Positions 9,314-19,467 of a DNA stretch of 64,000 nt are shown here, one piece after another. Each line of letters begins with the position of its first letter. Position 1 is the first letter of the stretch. Under the pieces are notes generated by a model that worked only from the letters and a program-made list of their open reading frames with translations, was not told the origin of the DNA and ran no database searches. The position numbers and the translations under genes are program-made. The stretch spans positions 3,658,001 to 3,722,000 of the forward strand of contig NZ_CP010817.1 of NCBI RefSeq assembly GCF_000833025.1, read 5' to 3'. This stretch comes from Myroides profundi. Its GTDB lineage: Bacteria; Bacteroidota; Bacteroidia; Flavobacteriales; Flavobacteriaceae.

Positions 9314-10186
9314 TCAAGAAAATGACTTGCGATAATGATCTGGTGTAATCCCTTCTTGTTTTTTAAAGAATGTAACAAAGTAAGACGTACTATCAAAGCA
9401 CAATTCCTGCGCAATCTCATTGACATTAAATGTACTAAACTGCAACAATCTCTTTGCTTCTACCACAATGCGTTGACGAACTAATTGTCCTGCAGTAATG
9501 CCTCGCTCCTGTTTACAAAGTTTATTTAGATAATTAGGAGTCACACAGAGCTTCTCAGCGTAAAAAGAAGGCGTTTTAGCCTCTTTAAAGTGAACTTCGA
9601 CCAAATCCATAAAAGCAAGAATACGATCGTTATAACCAACCTTATTGTACTCTATCGCAAAATGCTGATCATCTTCATCCACACTCTGCAACTCACATAA
9701 CAATATATTTAAATAAGAACGCAGAACCTTCATTCGATATACTCTATCAGTACTATACTCCCCCAACATCATATCCACCAATAACACAACCTTAGTACGT
9801 ACACTCTCACTTACTATCTGCTGAGAGGCACTATCTAATTGAAAAAAATCAAAATAACGCAATATGTTCTCATGATAGCGTTGAGAAAAGAAAGAATCCT
9901 CAAAACCTATGAATATACCTGTACATTCAGTATTGAACTGCATCTGTACAATATCACCTGGCTTAATAAAATAAACACTCGACTGATAATCAACATAATC
10001 AACCCCATTAATCTTAATAGAATAGTTTCCCCTATACACAAAGACAATCATATAGAAGTTAGCCCTAAAACTATCTTTTAATAAAGGATAAGCATTGCCT
10101 AAGGCACTTATTGACTTAATAAAAAATGAAGACTGATCCTGTGTAAAATAATTGATTGAAAAGGATTTTATAATCTTAGTAGACAT
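9314..10186 (-). CDS. AraC-family transcriptional regulator
   Basis: A 290-residue regulator. The N-terminal half looks like a cupin-type ligand-binding domain (for example IKPGDIVQMQFNTECTGIFIGFED). The C-terminal 100 residues carry the two helix-turn-helix units of AraC/XylS proteins: TPSFYAEKLCVTPNYLNKLCK and FNVNEIAQELCFDSTSYFVTFFKKQEGITPDHYR. It presumably binds DNA as a dimer and responds to an unknown small molecule. Neighbours are lysS (convergent) and a small Cys-motif protein on the same strand. No target operon is obvious nearby. Confidence 0.92.
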   Translation of the reverse strand: MSTKIIKSFSINYFTQDQSSFFIKSISALGNAYPLLKDSFRANFYMIVFVYRGNYSIKINGVDYVDYQSSVYFIKPGDIVQMQFNTECTGIFIGFEDSFFSQRYHENILRYFDFFQLDSASQQIVSESVRTKVVLLVDMMLGEYSTDRVYRMKVLRSYLNILLCELQSVDEDDQHFAIEYNKVGYNDRILAFMDLVEVHFKEAKTPSFYAEKLCVTPNYLNKLCKQERGITAGQLVRQRIVVEAKRLLQFSTFNVNEIAQELCFDSTSYFVTFFKKQEGITPDHYRKSFS

Positions 10187-10272
10187 AAGAATCTTTAATT
10201 AATATTATACATAAGCTCACTGACCACACTATTATAAAATAGTCGATCAAATAATCACATTATAAATACTAA

Positions 10273-10641
10273 TTAAACGAGGGGAGGACGTAGATCCTGA
10301 CGGATAAATAAAGAGGAATATAAATTATTATATCTATCATAAACCTTATGAACACCTTTTATATCGAAATTAGGAGTAGGCAGTTCAGATTTATAATCAA
10401 CATACATCAAAACAAAAGCAATATTATATACCTGCTTAACGGCATCTTTCTTTTGTTCTTCCTTAGCTATCTTAGCTAATTCTTGCATTAGATAACACTG
10501 TCCATTACAATGCATCTCAGGTTTGTCTTGATTCACACATAAAAAAGTAGCGATATAATCATAGTCTACCAGATAGTCTACCAACGGCACTACTGGTCTA
10601 AATACTAATAAGGATATGATTATAAACAAAAACTTTCTCAC
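10273..10641 (-). CDS. Small Cys-motif membrane-anchored protein, unknown function
   Basis: A 122-residue protein with one N-terminal hydrophobic segment (about residues 3-22) that may be an uncleaved signal anchor. A Cys motif follows, CVNQDKPEMHCNGQCYL (Cys35, Cys45, Cys49), then a basic helix (LAKIAKEEQKKD). Similar small proteins with Cx9Cx3C occur widely in Bacteroidota, often beside metal or TonB genes. That association is from memory and the function is not established. The residues could bind a metal or form a disulphide in the periplasm. The gene lies 86 nt upstream of the AraC gene on the same strand and may be cotranscribed. Confidence 0.75.
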   Translation of the reverse strand: MRKFLFIIISLLVFRPVVPLVDYLVDYDYIATFLCVNQDKPEMHCNGQCYLMQELAKIAKEEQKKDAVKQVYNIAFVLMYVDYKSELPTPNFDIKGVHKVYDRYNNLYSSLFIRQDLRPPLV

Positions 10642-10669
10642 AATACAAATATACGCTAACCTAAGGTAT

Positions 10670-10700
10670 AAAAAAAAGCGTTACCTAAATAGTAACGCTT
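10670..10700 (-). terminator. Intrinsic terminator after the primary sigma gene
   Basis: Read on the minus strand, AAGCGTTACTATTTAGGTAACGCTT is followed by T7: a 9-bp stem just beyond the stop of the sigma factor gene. Confidence 0.85.
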
Positions 10701-10710
10701 CTAATCTATA

Positions 10711-11574
10711 TTATCCTAAATAAGTTTTTAAGATTTTACTTCTAGACGTATGTTTTAATCTACGAATAGCTTTCTCTTTAATCTGTCTAACACGCTCTCT
10801 TGTAAGATCGAATGTTTCTCCTATTTCTTCTAATGTCATAGGATGTTGATCACCTAAACCGAAGTATAAACGTACAACGTCAGCTTCTCTAGGAGTCAAA
10901 GTCTCTAATGCTCTCTCGATTTCTGTTCTAAGAGACTCATGAATAAGCTCTCTATCTGGATTAGGAGACTCACCTGAACGCAATACATCGTATAAGTTAG
11001 AATCTTCTCCTTCTACTAACGGAGCATCCATTGATAAATGACGACCAGAGTTTTTCATACTCTCTTTTACATCATTTACAGTCATATCAAGTTCTACAGC
11101 GATTTCTTCTGCTGAAGGTGGACGTTCATTAGATTGCTCTAATAAAGCATACATCTTATTAATTTTATTAATAGAACCGATCTTATTCAATGGTAAACGT
11201 ACGATACGAGATTGTTCTGCTAAAGCTGATAAAATCGACTGACGAATCCACCATACTGCATAAGAAATGAATTTGAATCCTCGTGTCTCATCAAAACGCT
11301 GTGCAGCTTTGATCAGACCTAAGTTTCCTTCATTAATTAAATCGGGTAATGTCAATCCTTGGTTTTGATATTGCTTTGCCACCGATACTACGAAACGTAA
11401 GTTTGCTTTCGTTAATTTCTCTAGTGCTCTTTGATCTCCTGCTTTGATTCGTTGCGCTAACTCTACTTCCTCATCCGCAGTAATTAAATCTACTTTACCA
11501 ATTTCTTGCAAGTACTTATCTAGAGAAGCGGTCTCACGATTCGTTACCTGCTTGGTAATTTTAAGTTGTCTCAT
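10711..11574 (-). CDS. rpoD: Primary sigma factor, RpoD/SigA type (short Bacteroidota form)
   Basis: A 287-residue sigma-70 protein. Region 1.2 ([29 protein letters not shown]), region 2 ([38 protein letters not shown], then [20 protein letters not shown]), region 3 and region 4.2 ([29 protein letters not shown]) are all present. It lacks region 1.1 and the non-conserved insert, so it is less than half the length of E. coli RpoD. This is the normal form of the housekeeping sigma in Bacteroidota, which reads -33 TTG / -7 TAnnTTTG promoters. Monocistronic. Confidence 0.96.
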   Translation of the reverse strand: MRQLKITKQVTNRETASLDKYLQEIGKVDLITADEEVELAQRIKAGDQRALEKLTKANLRFVVSVAKQYQNQGLTLPDLINEGNLGLIKAAQRFDETRGFKFISYAVWWIRQSILSALAEQSRIVRLPLNKIGSINKINKMYALLEQSNERPPSAEEIAVELDMTVNDVKESMKNSGRHLSMDAPLVEGEDSNLYDVLRSGESPNPDRELIHESLRTEIERALETLTPREADVVRLYFGLGDQHPMTLEEIGETFDLTRERVRQIKEKAIRRLKHTSRSKILKTYLG

Positions 11575-11691
11575 ATTATTTCTATCCTTATTTTTGCTAT
11601 GATGTGCTCTTCACACATTAGTTATACGTATACTATTACTAAAAGGTTACAACATTTTTAAAAATATTTTTTAACCTCCTATTATCTACAC

Positions 11692-11727
11692 AAAAAAAGC
11701 GCCACAAAATCAAAATCCTGTAGCGCT
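11692..11727 (-). terminator. Intrinsic terminator after tmm
   Basis: On the minus strand, AGCGCTACA pairs with TGTGGCGCT (one G-T) and T7 follows. Confidence 0.8.
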
Positions 11728-11761
11728 AACTCTATTTTATAAAAAATATAACTCTTTTATC

Positions 11762-13628
<1,867 letters not shown>

Positions 13629-15785
13629 TTATTTATTTTCTTGTTTTGGAGCCGCGTCTTTTTTCTCTTCTCTAGGAGGACGTGGCATTAAAGCTTTACG
13701 AGATACTTTAGCTTTTTTAGTTTTAGGGTCTATACCTAAATACTTAACATCTAATTCATCTCCCATTTTAAGAACGTCAGATACATTCTCAATACGTTTC
13801 CAATCTAATTCAGATACGTGAAGTAAAGTTTCTTTACCTGGTACAAATTCTACTACTGCACCGAAGTCAAGCATCTTAACCACTTTCACATGGTAAGTCT
13901 CACCTTCTACTGGAGAGAAAGTAGTATTACTAATAGCTGCTAATGCTCTATCCATACCTGCTTGATCAGTACCTAATACTTCGATGATACCATAATCACC
14001 TTCTTCGTTAATAACGATAGTAGTACCAGTTTCTGCTTGAAGCGCTTGGATGTTTTTACCACCTGGTCCGATAACTGCACCGATAAAGTCTTTAGGAATT
14101 GTAACAGTAACAATCTTAGGAGCTTTAGGTTTAACAGTAGGATTAGGCACAGCGATAGTTTCTTGTAATAATCCTAAGATATGCATACGACCATCAAGAG
14201 CTTGTTTTAACGCTTGCTCCATGATATCATAAGCTAATCCTTCGATCTTAATATCCATTTGACATGCAGTGATACCATCTTTAGTACCAGTAACTTTAAA
14301 GTCCATATCTCCTAAGTGATCCTCATCACCTAAGATATCAGACAATACAGCCCAACGTCCAGTTTTTGCATCAGAGATAAGTCCCATTGCAATACCTGAA
14401 ACTGGTTTTTCAATTTGAATACCTGCATCCATTAATGCTAGAGTACCAGCACATACAGTAGCCATAGAAGAAGAACCGTTAGACTCTAATACCTCAGATA
14501 CTAAACGAATAGTATAAGGACAGTCTGCAGGGATCATGTTTTTCAAAGCACGTTGTGCTAAGTTACCATGACCTACCTCTCTACGAGAAGTACCTCTTAA
14601 TGGTTTTGCCTCACCTGTAGAGAATGGAGGGAAGTTATAATGTAAGTAGAACTTCTCTTCACCTTGCTCACTTGGTAAGTCGATAATATTCGCATCTCTT
14701 GATGTACCTAATGTTACAGTAGCTAACGCTTGCGTTTCACCACGTGTAAAGATAGAAGATCCATGTACTGAAGGTAAGTAATCTACTTCACTCCAGATAG
14801 GACGAATCTCAGTAGTCTTACGACCATCAAGACGAATGTTTTGATCTAAAATAAGGTTACGTACAGCCTCTTTTTGAGTTTTCTTAAAGTATGTACTGAT
14901 CAGTTCAGCTTTCTCTACTAAATCTTCTTCAGAGAATAAAGCTTTAACTTCTTCATACACCTCAGCGAATTTCTCTCCACGCTCAGCTTTAGCACTAGCA
15001 TGAGAAGCTATTTCATACAATTTAGCATACGCTGCATCATGTACGATTTTCTCCACCTCTGCATCAGTTGCTTCTGGTTCGTACTCACGGTAAGTAAGTC
15101 CTAATGCAGCACGCATCTTCTCTTGAGCTTCGATCTGAAGTTTAATCGCCTCATGAGCAAACTTAATTGCATCAATCATTTCTTGTTCTGAGATTTCTTT
15201 CATCTCACCCTCCACCATACATACAGAGTCTTTAGATGCACCGATCATCATATCAAGATCAGATGCGTCTAGTTGTTCTCTAGATGGATTGATGATGAAC
15301 TGCCCATCAACGCGAGCAACTCTTACCTCAGAAATAGAATTATAGAATGGAATATCTGATACTGCTAATGCTGCAGAAGCAGCTAATCCAGCTAATGCAT
15401 CAGGCATTACATTTTCGTCATGAGACATTAATTGAATCATAACTTGTGTTTCTGCGTGATAGTCATCTGGGAACAATGGACGTAAACAACGGTCTACTAG
15501 ACGCATTGTTAACACCTCTTGGTCACTTGGACGAGCCTCACGTTTAAAAAAGCCTCCTGGAAAACGTCCAGCAGCAGAAAATTTTTCTCTGTAATCTACA
15601 GTTAAAGGAAGGAAGTCTACACCAGGGTTAGCAGTTCTCGCTGATACAGCTGTAGCTAAAAGCATACAGTCTCCCATACGAACAACTACAGAACCATCTG
15701 CTTGTTTCGCTAATTTCCCAGTTTCGATCGAGATGCTACGGCCATCTCCTAAATCGATAATCTCTTTAGTTACCTTAGGAATCAT
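13629..15785 (-). CDS. pnp: Polyribonucleotide nucleotidyltransferase (PNPase)
   Basis: A 718-residue phosphorolytic 3'-5' exoribonuclease, a core part of RNA decay. The order is the family's: first RNase PH domain ([19 protein letters not shown]), helical linker, second RNase PH domain with the catalytic region ([37 protein letters not shown]), KH domain ([20 protein letters not shown], about 560-580) and S1 domain ([35 protein letters not shown]). A charged tail of about 25 residues follows. It lies downstream of rpsO on the same strand, the conserved rpsO-pnp order, but an rpsO terminator sits in between. Its leader has a UUCG hairpin and CA-rich repeats. Confidence 0.98.
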   Translation of the reverse strand: MIPKVTKEIIDLGDGRSISIETGKLAKQADGSVVVRMGDCMLLATAVSARTANPGVDFLPLTVDYREKFSAAGRFPGGFFKREARPSDQEVLTMRLVDRCLRPLFPDDYHAETQVMIQLMSHDENVMPDALAGLAASAALAVSDIPFYNSISEVRVARVDGQFIINPSREQLDASDLDMMIGASKDSVCMVEGEMKEISEQEMIDAIKFAHEAIKLQIEAQEKMRAALGLTYREYEPEATDAEVEKIVHDAAYAKLYEIASHASAKAERGEKFAEVYEEVKALFSEEDLVEKAELISTYFKKTQKEAVRNLILDQNIRLDGRKTTEIRPIWSEVDYLPSVHGSSIFTRGETQALATVTLGTSRDANIIDLPSEQGEEKFYLHYNFPPFSTGEAKPLRGTSRREVGHGNLAQRALKNMIPADCPYTIRLVSEVLESNGSSSMATVCAGTLALMDAGIQIEKPVSGIAMGLISDAKTGRWAVLSDILGDEDHLGDMDFKVTGTKDGITACQMDIKIEGLAYDIMEQALKQALDGRMHILGLLQETIAVPNPTVKPKAPKIVTVTIPKDFIGAVIGPGGKNIQALQAETGTTIVINEEGDYGIIEVLGTDQAGMDRALAAISNTTFSPVEGETYHVKVVKMLDFGAVVEFVPGKETLLHVSELDWKRIENVSDVLKMGDELDVKYLGIDPKTKKAKVSRKALMPRPPREEKKDAAPKQENK

Positions 15786-15809
15786 AATAAATTAATACTT
15801 TAGGGTTTC

Positions 15810-15829
15810 TGTCTCTCCGAAGAGAGACA
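15810..15829 (-). promoter_or_regulatory. UUCG-capped hairpin in the pnp leader
   Basis: On the minus strand an 8-bp perfect stem is closed by the very stable C(UUCG)G tetraloop, 24 nt before the pnp start codon. No U tract follows, so it is not a terminator. Upstream (15837-15871) lies a region made almost only of CA and CAA repeats. In E. coli PNPase controls its own mRNA through a leader hairpin cut by RNase III; a similar role here is inference. Confidence 0.55.
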
Positions 15830-15917
15830 TTAATAATTGTGTGTTGTGTTGTGTGTGTTGTTGTGTAGTTGTATGAAACCCAATGAAAAACCAGTCTTTT
15901 TCTGCAAAAAGGCTAAA

Positions 15918-15946
15918 AAGAAAAAGAGGCGCACAAAGGCACCTCT
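15918..15946 (-). terminator. Terminator after rpsO
   Basis: On the minus strand, GAGGTGC pairs with GCGCCTC (one T-G), followed by TTTTTCTTTTT. It lies 13 nt beyond the rpsO stop and may be leaky into pnp. Confidence 0.7.
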
Positions 15947-15958
15947 TCTCTATATTGA

Positions 15959-16228
15959 TTATTTTCTAATACCCAATACTTTGATAATCTCACGATATCT
16001 GTTAATTTCTGTATTCTTTAAGTAGTCAAGAAGTCTTCTTCTTTTACCTACTAAAAGAACTAATGAACGCTCTGTATTATAATCTTTACGATTTTTTTTC
16101 AAGTGCTCAGTTAAATGCGTGATTCTGTATGTGAACAAAGCGATTTGTCCTTCAGCAGATCCAGTGTTAGCTGCAGCTCCACCGTGTTGTGCGAAGATCT
16201 CAGCTTTTTTCTCTTTTGATAAATACAT
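15959..16228 (-). CDS. rpsO: 30S ribosomal protein S15
   Basis: An 89-residue protein, the normal length for S15. Family residues are visible: TGSAEGQIALFTYRITHLTEHL and the basic NRKDYNTERSLVLLVGKRRRLLDYLK that contacts 16S rRNA at the three-way junction. It binds early in assembly of the small-subunit platform. In many bacteria S15 represses its own mRNA through leader structures that differ between phyla. Here a perfect 8-bp hairpin sits in the leader 33 nt before the start. pnp follows downstream. Confidence 0.99.
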   Translation of the reverse strand: MYLSKEKKAEIFAQHGGAAANTGSAEGQIALFTYRITHLTEHLKKNRKDYNTERSLVLLVGKRRRLLDYLKNTEINRYREIIKVLGIRK

Positions 16229-16260
16229 GCCAATATTATTTTTAATGATTTTTATGCATG

Positions 16261-16281
16261 AAATACGGTGTATCCGTATTT
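16261..16281 (-). promoter_or_regulatory. Leader hairpin of rpsO (candidate S15 control element)
   Basis: On the minus strand AAATACGG, loop ATACA, CCGTATTT: a perfect 8-bp stem inside the 5' UTR. It lies between the -7 box at 16289-16296 and the start codon at 16228. No U tract, so not a terminator. Confidence 0.5.
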
Positions 16282-16288
16282 ACGTTTG

Positions 16289-16296
16289 CAAAGGTA
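16289..16296 (-). promoter_or_regulatory. Candidate -7 element of rpsO promoter
   Basis: On the minus strand TACCTTTG, a perfect TAnnTTTG, about 60 nt before the rpsO start. Confidence 0.55.
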
Positions 16297-16434
16297 ATTT
16301 TATTTTTCAAAATACAACTATAAATAATATACTTTTTTTTAGGTTCTTATCTACCCGCTAGTACATTGATTACCAATACTTCAATTAATAACAGCATAAT
16401 CTAAACATAACGCAAGTCTTCTTTATAATAGGAA

Positions 16435-16899
16435 CTAAATAAACAATTTAGCTATTTCTACATTTAGTAATTCTAAAAATGATTGATCCTCAGCTGTAAA
16501 TGCATTAATCGTATTAGAATCAATATCTATTTGCCCGATATTAACTCCATCAACAAATAACGGAACTACGATCTCAGACTTAACAGTAATACTACAAGCA
16601 ATATAATTATCTTGAGCAGTCACATCTTCTACTAAAAAAGTCTCATTACTAACAGCCACCTGTCCACAAATACCCTTACCAAAAGGAATCACTGTATGGT
16701 CTGTCTCAGGACCGCTGTAAGGCCCTAAATGAAGTACTCTCTCTTCTGGCACTGCAAAGTAGAACCCAACCCAATCATAGTACGCTATTTTCTCATTTAA
16801 CAGAACACATACTTGCTTTAACTTCTCTGTTCTATCTAATACATTAGATTCTAATATTGCCTTAGTTGCCACTAAAAGCTCTTGATATAAATTATTCAT
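16435..16899 (-). CDS. GAF-domain protein of the free methionine-R-sulfoxide reductase family
   Basis: A 154-residue single GAF domain. It aligns with fRMsr (YebR/MsrC type): YYDWVGFYF, LGPYSGP, IPFGKGICGQVA, DNYIAC, SEIVVPLF and IGQIDIDS. fRMsr reduces free methionine-R-sulfoxide, using up to three Cys. Here Cys78 (GICG) and Cys102 (YIAC) are kept, but the first Cys of the usual GPVAC motif is replaced (GPETDHTVI). Activity may therefore run with two Cys, or be reduced. I start at the ATG of MNNLYQEL, where conservation begins, rather than at 16935. Monocistronic. Confidence 0.85.
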   Translation of the reverse strand: MNNLYQELLVATKAILESNVLDRTEKLKQVCVLLNEKIAYYDWVGFYFAVPEERVLHLGPYSGPETDHTVIPFGKGICGQVAVSNETFLVEDVTAQDNYIACSITVKSEIVVPLFVDGVNIGQIDIDSNTINAFTAEDQSFLELLNVEIAKLFI

Positions 16900-16992
16900 C
16901 TTAATTATGGTTTTATAGAAAAACAAATATAACAATCACTTCATTCTATCAATAGAAGTATTTCAAAAAAACTTACACATAGGTATAAAAGC

Positions 16993-17027
16993 AAAAAAGC
17001 ATTAGAACTCACCTCTAATGCTTTTTT
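16993..17027. terminator. Terminator after the CBS protein gene
   Basis: AGCATTAGA/TCTAATGCT stem flanked by A6 on the left and T6 on the right, so it can work on either strand. Its likely use is to end the CBS gene on the minus strand. Confidence 0.8.
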
Positions 17028-17109
17028 CAAACAACAATATGTAATTTCGTAGCCAAACTCACAAACTACAAAATATAATAATCTTTTTTATAGCAATTCT
17101 TCTTATTCC

Positions 17110-17532
17110 TTATTCGTATTGCTTTATCAAATACTTTATCAAATCAGTACTAGTAAGCATGCCTACTAATATATTTCCATCCATAACAGGCAATGATCTA
17201 AATCCTCTTTCGATAATTATTTCGGCTGCATCCTTAATACTACAATCTGCTTGTATAGTCACAACGTCCTTAACCATTACTTGTTCTATAGAGAACATAT
17301 TATATATAGTGGTATCGATAATATCATCATTATCTCCTACCGTCTCTGCTAAACTAATTCTTACTAAGTCAGTATAACTGAGAATCCCTACTAACTCTCC
17401 TCCAGATAACACAGGAAGATGTCTAATCTTGTTCTCTTTAAATAACTTTTCAGCATTTGTCAATGAATCTGTTAGATTTAACTTGACAAGTTTTGAAGCC
17501 ATAATACTAGAAATTGGTACATTCTGTCTCAT
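17110..17532 (-). CDS. CBS-domain-pair protein
   Basis: A 140-residue protein made of two CBS domains (about residues 10-65, KLVKLNLTDSLTNAEKLF to LVGILSYTDLVRI; and 78-135, VMVKDVVTIQADCSIKDAAE to LVGMLTSTDLIKYL). Such stand-alone pairs (Bateman modules) bind adenine nucleotides and act as energy or ligand sensors. No catalytic domain is attached, so the partner is unknown. I start at the ATG of MRQNVPISSIM; an upstream in-frame ATG at 17571 would add 13 residues of doubtful value. It stands alone. Confidence 0.85.
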   Translation of the reverse strand: MRQNVPISSIMASKLVKLNLTDSLTNAEKLFKENKIRHLPVLSGGELVGILSYTDLVRISLAETVGDNDDIIDTTIYNMFSIEQVMVKDVVTIQADCSIKDAAEIIIERGFRSLPVMDGNILVGMLTSTDLIKYLIKQYE

Positions 17533-17800
17533 ATCATAACTTATTTTGTTAGGACAAATGTAACCTAACACTATATCTAAAAATATGATATTTATCAGAT
17601 TCCAGCTTTTTTCATTTATTTTTTAAAAAAAGGCAATTTTATTTTCAGTCTAACACAACACCAACTGCATCCTCCCCTAGCGTTTATCAATACTTATCAC
17701 TTCACACAAAAGAAATCTACCCAAACAGAATAATCTCTCCCCAATACAAAAAAGGAATATTTTCTCCCTCTTCAACAGTCTTTTTTATTACTAAAATAGG

Positions 17801-17905
17801 GGTGGTCGGCTTGTGGTCGGCATATGATAGGCATGTGCTCGGCTAAAAAGTACTATAAATAAGCCCATCACTACCCGATCACATCCCCATCAATATCCGA
17901 TAATA
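17801..17905. repeat. Inverted 4+4 array of degenerate 11-bp repeats, copy A
   Basis: Left arm, four 11-mers from 17801 to 17844: GGTGGTCGGCT, TGTGGTCGGCA, TATGATAGGCA, TGTGCTCGGCT. A 17-nt spacer follows, then a right arm of four 11-mers in inverted orientation from 17862 to 17905 (AGCCCATCACT, ACCCGATCACA, TCCCCATCAAT, ATCCGATAATA). The unit is roughly TRTGRTSGGCA. A second copy lies at 53550-53656 with the same 4+4 plan. An 11-bp period places every unit near the same face of the helix. Confidence 0.75.
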
Positions 17906-17983
17906 TAGAGACAGTAGCATAATAGATACACAATCAAAGTATAAAACAGGCTTTTAAAAAATCTACGGATATCATTCTTAGTA

Positions 17984-18233
17984 TTAGATTATGCAGATAG
18001 AATCAATGACTTTACAAAATAGGAAGATGTACTTAACAATACAGAAGCTATCACACTGCAGATATAAGCATACCTAAAGACCATGAATAATGACTCTAGT
18101 TCATGGCTATCTGGGATATATTCCCAAGATAGAGAAGGTCGGACCTACATTCGATAATATTTTCGGATGGAATGTTATCTATACAATTAGCAATAAGCAG
18201 ACGATGGTGATAAATCCGAGTAAATGGAAGTAG
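17984..18233 (+). pseudogene. Remnant of a protein-coding gene, unknown family
   Basis: Protein-like sequence runs in one frame from 17984 (LDYADRINDFTK, stop, EDVLNNTEAITLQI, stop, AYLKTMNNDSS) and continues in another frame from about 18090 (HGYLGYIPKIEKVGPTFDNI, FGWNVIYTISNKQTMVINPS, KWK, stop at 18231). The two parts read as one coherent C-terminal region broken by two stop codons and a frameshift near 18100. No family is recognised. A chance reading cannot be excluded. Confidence 0.4.
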
Positions 18234-18340
18234 TTAACATAACCTCTTTTTTTACATTAATACTGGTATTCTAAAAAGATAAAAATACATTCACGCATGT
18301 TAATGTGGTACATCTGTTATTTATTATAGCTGTTTTAACG

Positions 18341-18348
18341 TACATTTG
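18341..18348 (+). promoter_or_regulatory. Candidate -7 element of the paralogue cluster promoter
   Basis: TACATTTG, a perfect TAnnTTTG, 20 nt before the ATG at 18369. The -33 region is weak. Confidence 0.5.
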
Positions 18349-18368
18349 ATATAATAAAATCGATCCAA

Positions 18369-18635
18369 ATGATAAACAAAGAATACAACAAAGAAGATAA
18401 TATTGATTCTTTAAAGCAATTAATAAAGGCTCAGAAACTTACAGTAAAAGAGATTAAAGATAGAATTGAGAGATATAGAAATAATATACAATATTTGCTT
18501 AGTATCAATAAACCAACTCCATTTATTAACAATCCACAAGCAATTAAACTTGCAATTCCTTACTTAGATAATTTAGCTGATTATATAGAAATCATAGAAT
18601 TATATAATGAAGGTAAAATCGATTTACCTGTATAG
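18369..18635 (+). CDS. Small helical protein of unknown function, first gene of accessory cluster
   Basis: An 88-residue, Lys- and Ile-rich protein without signal peptide or membrane segment. It consists of a predicted coiled or amphipathic N-terminal helix (about residues 10-45, KQLIKAQKLTVKEIKDRIER) and a second helical region (65-82). I recognise no family. Its stop is 2 nt before the ATG of the next gene, so the two are probably translationally coupled, and a -7 box lies 20 nt upstream. It could be a regulator or a partner of the membrane proteins that follow; this is a guess from position. Confidence 0.7.
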   Translation: MINKEYNKEDNIDSLKQLIKAQKLTVKEIKDRIERYRNNIQYLLSINKPTPFINNPQAIKLAIPYLDNLADYIEIIELYNEGKIDLPV

Positions 18636-18637
18636 TA

Positions 18638-19375
18638 ATGTATATTACTAAAACAGATAAAGCCGTATTATTTACGGCGCTATCTTTGACATCAATTTTA
18701 ATATTATATAATTATATAGACAGTATAAATATGATTGAAGGAATACTAACCCCAATAATAGGTTTTGCAGGTTCACTCATAGCTGCATTTGGAGCTGTAT
18801 ACTTAACAACTCTAAAAGAGAAAAGAAATGAAAAGAACAGTATAGAACTAACACTAATTAATTTTAAAGATATTCTTTCTGAATTGCTTTTACCTAACTT
18901 AGGTGAAATGGTTAAAGATTGTGATATTATCATTAAAGATATTCCAAATGCTGATATATTATCTATTGGGCTTACAGATAATATTTTTTTAGAAACAAAA
19001 ATATCTAATCTATTAGATCAAAATATTTTATCCAAGGCACTAATATTAAAAAACATAGAAGTAAAGTATTTAATTTTTTTACAAATAAAAATGGATCTTA
19101 TTTATAAAAGATCACCACAGAATTTAGTTGCTAATTTCAATAATAGCATATTACAAAATAAAACTGACAGAAGAGATAATATGCAAAAAACCATTGAAAT
19201 GGAAACAAAAGTTGATTCCGTTATAATTCAAGAGTCAAGAGAAAACATTGATCGTATTTATGACGAAAATATTAATACTTTTAAACTTACGACTAAAACG
19301 AATCTAAATCAAACTAAAATTGCAATTGAGGATTTAATTACAATGATAAATAACGATTTTTTATCAAAACTCTAA
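18638..19375 (+). CDS. Membrane-anchored protein of unknown function, paralogue A
   Basis: A 245-residue protein. An N-terminal hairpin of two membrane helices (about residues 9-25 and 32-52; second helix IIGFAGSLIAAFGAVYLTT) is followed by a basic segment (LKEKRNEKN) and about 180 mostly helical residues that should face the cytoplasm. It is related to the protein at 20092-20892: both share TKTD, then GxxGxLIAxFGAxYxT, then a KR-rich turn, then PNL. It is also related, in its later part, to the protein at 19468 (VANF/MANF region). No catalytic motif is visible. Its terminator is a near copy of that behind paralogue C. Very AT-rich. Confidence 0.75.
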   Translation: MYITKTDKAVLFTALSLTSILILYNYIDSINMIEGILTPIIGFAGSLIAAFGAVYLTTLKEKRNEKNSIELTLINFKDILSELLLPNLGEMVKDCDIIIKDIPNADILSIGLTDNIFLETKISNLLDQNILSKALILKNIEVKYLIFLQIKMDLIYKRSPQNLVANFNNSILQNKTDRRDNMQKTIEMETKVDSVIIQESRENIDRIYDENINTFKLTTKTNLNQTKIAIEDLITMINNDFLSKL

Positions 19376-19395
19376 TTTTTCTTTTTAAACATACT

Positions 19396-19434
19396 AATCC
19401 TTTCCATAATATAAGAATGAAAAGGATTTTTTTT
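19396..19434 (+). terminator. Terminator after paralogue A (copy 1 of a repeated terminator)
   Basis: AATCCTTT/AAAGGATT stem with T8 tail. The preceding 27 nt (19381-19407) match 20903-20929 at 26 positions. Confidence 0.75.
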
Positions 19435-19467
19435 AGGTATATTTGAATTGCAACTTCTATAAATATT

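Larger units (their letters stand above)
17533..18368. other. 836-bp intergenic region with 11-mer array and gene remnant
   Basis: No intact gene. It contains an inverted array of 11-bp units (17801-17905), a decayed coding sequence (about 17984-18233) and the promoter of the next gene (18341-18348). The rest is AT-rich without clear signals. Confidence 0.7.

Noticed and set aside
15837..16025. Plus-strand ORF opposite the pnp leader and rpsO terminator
   Set aside because: Its translation is Cys/Val/Leu repeats from the GT-repeat strand and a Lys-rich part from the terminator; no protein character.
17801..17905. CRISPR array or Rho-independent terminator as explanation of the 11-bp repeats
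   Set aside because: Units are 11 bp with no spacers, they invert in the middle, and no T tract follows; neither model fits.
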